6,787 bases of DNA from FEN-1088 sp031407985. Its GTDB lineage: Bacteria; Myxococcota_A; Polyangia; Fen-1088. A program made the translations under genes and the position numbers. This document shows positions 5,533 to 6,787 of this stretch, one piece after another. The notes under the pieces were generated by a model. The model saw nothing but the letters and a program-made list of their open reading frames with translations. It had not been told where the DNA came from and made no database searches. The stretch is taken from assembly GCA_031407985.1 (NCBI GenBank), contig JANOJB010000345.1, positions 1 through 6,787 of the forward strand. Direction: 5' to 3'. Within the stretch, counting starts at the first letter, position 1; the number at the start of each line of letters is the position of its first letter.

Positions 5533-6787
5533 ATGAAGACCGTCCGCGACGCCTGCCTTCTCCAGCCAAATGCGTTGTCCATCAAGCTGAGTGACCAGGT
5601 CGAGCAGCTCGACGGCCTGATCCACTCCGAGGGGGATGGGGACGCGTTCTTCGAGAAGACGTTTATCACGCAGGGGATGCGTGATCTGGTCAGCGAGGGC
5701 CTCGCCCGGCTCGCAGGCGCCTCCGACCAGGCGGTCTTCCATCTGAAGCAGGCGATGGGCGGCGGCAAGACGCACCTGCTGGTCGGGTTTGGCCTCCTCG
5801 CCAAGCACTCCGGGCTCCGGCGTAAGCACTGCGCCGGGATGTCCCACGCGATGGCGTTCGACACGGCCCGCATCGCCGCCTTCAACGGCCGGAACAGCCC
5901 GGACCATTTCCTGTGGGGGGAAATCGCGCACCAGCTCGGCAAGGGAGACCAATTCCGCGCGTTCTGGACCGGCGGGCCGAAGGCGCCGGACGAGCAGGAC
6001 TGGCTCCGCCTCTTCGATGGCGACCAACCGATCCTCATCCTTCTCGATGAGCTGCCGCCGTACTTCCACTACCTCGACACGCAGAAAGTCGGGAATGGTA
6101 CGGTCGGCGATATTGCGACCCGCGCTTTCGCGAACCTGCTCACCGCCGCCGGCAAAAAGAAGAACGTCTGCGTGGTGGTCTCCGACTTGGCGGCCGCCTA
6201 CGACACCGGAGCGAAGCTCATCAACCGGGCGCTTGAGGACGCACGTGCAGAACTCGGCCGCCAGGAGCGCAATATCACGCCCGTGGACCTGGCCGCCAAT
6301 GAGATCTATGACATCCTGCGCAAGCGCCTGTTCAAGGTCCTCCCGGACAAGGCGGAGATCGGGGATATCGCCGAGGCCTTCGGCCGCAAGCTGGAGGAGG
6401 CCGCGAAGTCGAAGACGGCGAACCGCGGCGCCGAGGCGATCGCCGATGAGATCGCGGCGACCTACCCGTTCCACCCCCGCCTCAAGAACGTCATCGCGCT
6501 GTTCAAGGAGAACGAGCTATTCAAGCAGACCCGCGGCCTGATCGAGTTGGTGTCTCGGCTGCTCCGGTCGGTCTGGGATCGGCCCGCCAACGACGTGTTT
6601 CTGATCGGCCCGCAGCATTTCGACCTCTCGGTGCCGGAAGTCCGCGACAAGCTGACCGAGATCTCCGGAATGCGCGATGTCATCGCCAAGGACCTGTGGG
6701 ACGCGCAGTTGTCGGCTCACGCCCAGGTCATTGACCTCTCGACGGGGAAAGAGGCCGCCACTCAGATCGGCGCACTGGTTCTAACGG
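5533..6787 (+). CDS. DUF499-type P-loop ATPase, N-terminal 418 codons (runs off right edge)
   Basis: The visible 418 residues begin MKTVRDACLL and resemble the N-terminal ATPase region of DUF499 proteins. Walker A is QAMGGGKTHLL at 73-83, Walker B ILILLDELPPY at 167-177 with Asp172 and Glu173, and a sensor-like strand VCVVVSDL lies at 212-219. A YPFHPRL segment at 311-317, followed by FKQTRGLIEL, is also typical. No stop appears before the window ends; full-length relatives run to about 1000 aa or more. Such proteins are known from BREX-like loci (related to PglY/BrxC) and from clusters with DUF1156 methyltransferases and helicases, where they are thought to be ATP-driven parts of DNA-sensing or modification complexes. 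Which system this belongs to depends on genes beyond the right edge. The ATG at 5533 has GGGAG 10 nt upstream; the frame is open back to a TGA at 5443, but no better start is seen. A long minus-strand ORF opposite it is a codon-bias shadow. Confidence 0.85.
   Translation, partial: MKTVRDACLLQPNALSIKLSDQVEQLDGLIHSEGDGDAFFEKTFITQGMRDLVSEGLARLAGASDQAVFHLKQAMGGGKTHLLVGFGLLAKHSGLRRKHCAGMSHAMAFDTARIAAFNGRNSPDHFLWGEIAHQLGKGDQFRAFWTGGPKAPDEQDWLRLFDGDQPILILLDELPPYFHYLDTQKVGNGTVGDIATRAFANLLTAAGKKKNVCVVVSDLAAAYDTGAKLINRALEDARAELGRQERNITPVDLAANEIYDILRKRLFKVLPDKAEIGDIAEAFGRKLEEAAKSKTANRGAEAIADEIAATYPFHPRLKNVIALFKENELFKQTRGLIELVSRLLRSVWDRPANDVFLIGPQHFDLSVPEVRDKLTEISGMRDVIAKDLWDAQLSAHAQVIDLSTGKEAATQIGALVLT

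Noticed and set aside
5500..6474. A 324-codon minus-strand ORF opposite the DUF499 gene
   Set aside because: It is rich in Arg, Leu, Val and Glu with no recognisable domain, and it mirrors the codon pattern of a plus-strand gene with clear Walker motifs.
1..6787. CRISPR array, tRNA, rRNA or integron attC sites
   Set aside because: No evenly spaced short direct repeats, no tRNA-like folds and no attC core pattern were seen on either strand by eye.

Overview
The window is a GC-rich bacterial segment that reads as part of an anti-phage defence island. The host cannot be named from the sequence. A degraded glutamate-synthase-like gene and overall base use would fit a proteobacterium, but that is only an inference. 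Three NTPase-centred loci of types often found in defence islands sit within 6.8 kb.

Layout. (1) 1-290, minus strand: the N-terminus of a KAP-family P-loop NTPase that runs out of the left edge. (2) 291-424: its leader, with a promoter-like repeat (copy A) and a possible small ORF. (3) About 513-1095, plus strand: a broken relic of a glutamate-synthase-related protein (FMN domain joined to the GXGXG domain), with frameshifts and two in-frame stops. (4) 1112-1249: a second leader (copy C) upstream of gajA. (5) 1250-5196, plus strand: a two-gene operon overlapping at TAATG, made of an OLD-family ATPase/Toprim nuclease and a UvrD/Rep-type helicase. This is the Gabija (GajA-GajB) or class 2 OLD arrangement. 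(6) 5197-5532: an intergenic stretch with a strong GC hairpin and a third copy (B) of the repeat. (7) 5533 to the right edge, plus strand: the N-terminal 418 codons of a DUF499-type P-loop ATPase, a family seen in BREX-like and DUF1156-methyltransferase-linked defence loci.

The most unusual feature is the repeated leader. A roughly 46-bp sequence occurs three times. Each copy faces one of the three loci (KAP, gajAB, DUF499), and each carries a promoter-like pair (TTGACA/G, 17 nt, GAGAAT or GACAAT) ending 101-107 nt before the start codon. Copies A and C also resemble each other down to the start codon, and each holds a small ORF whose TAG stop lies in the Shine-Dalgarno region of the next gene. 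This suggests a shared promoter/leader used by unrelated defence modules, or a recombination seam by which modules are swapped. All alignments were done by eye.

The working picture is that GajA (DNA nicking controlled by nucleotide) and GajB (helicase) act together. The KAP and DUF499 proteins probably belong to separate defence systems whose other genes lie outside the window.
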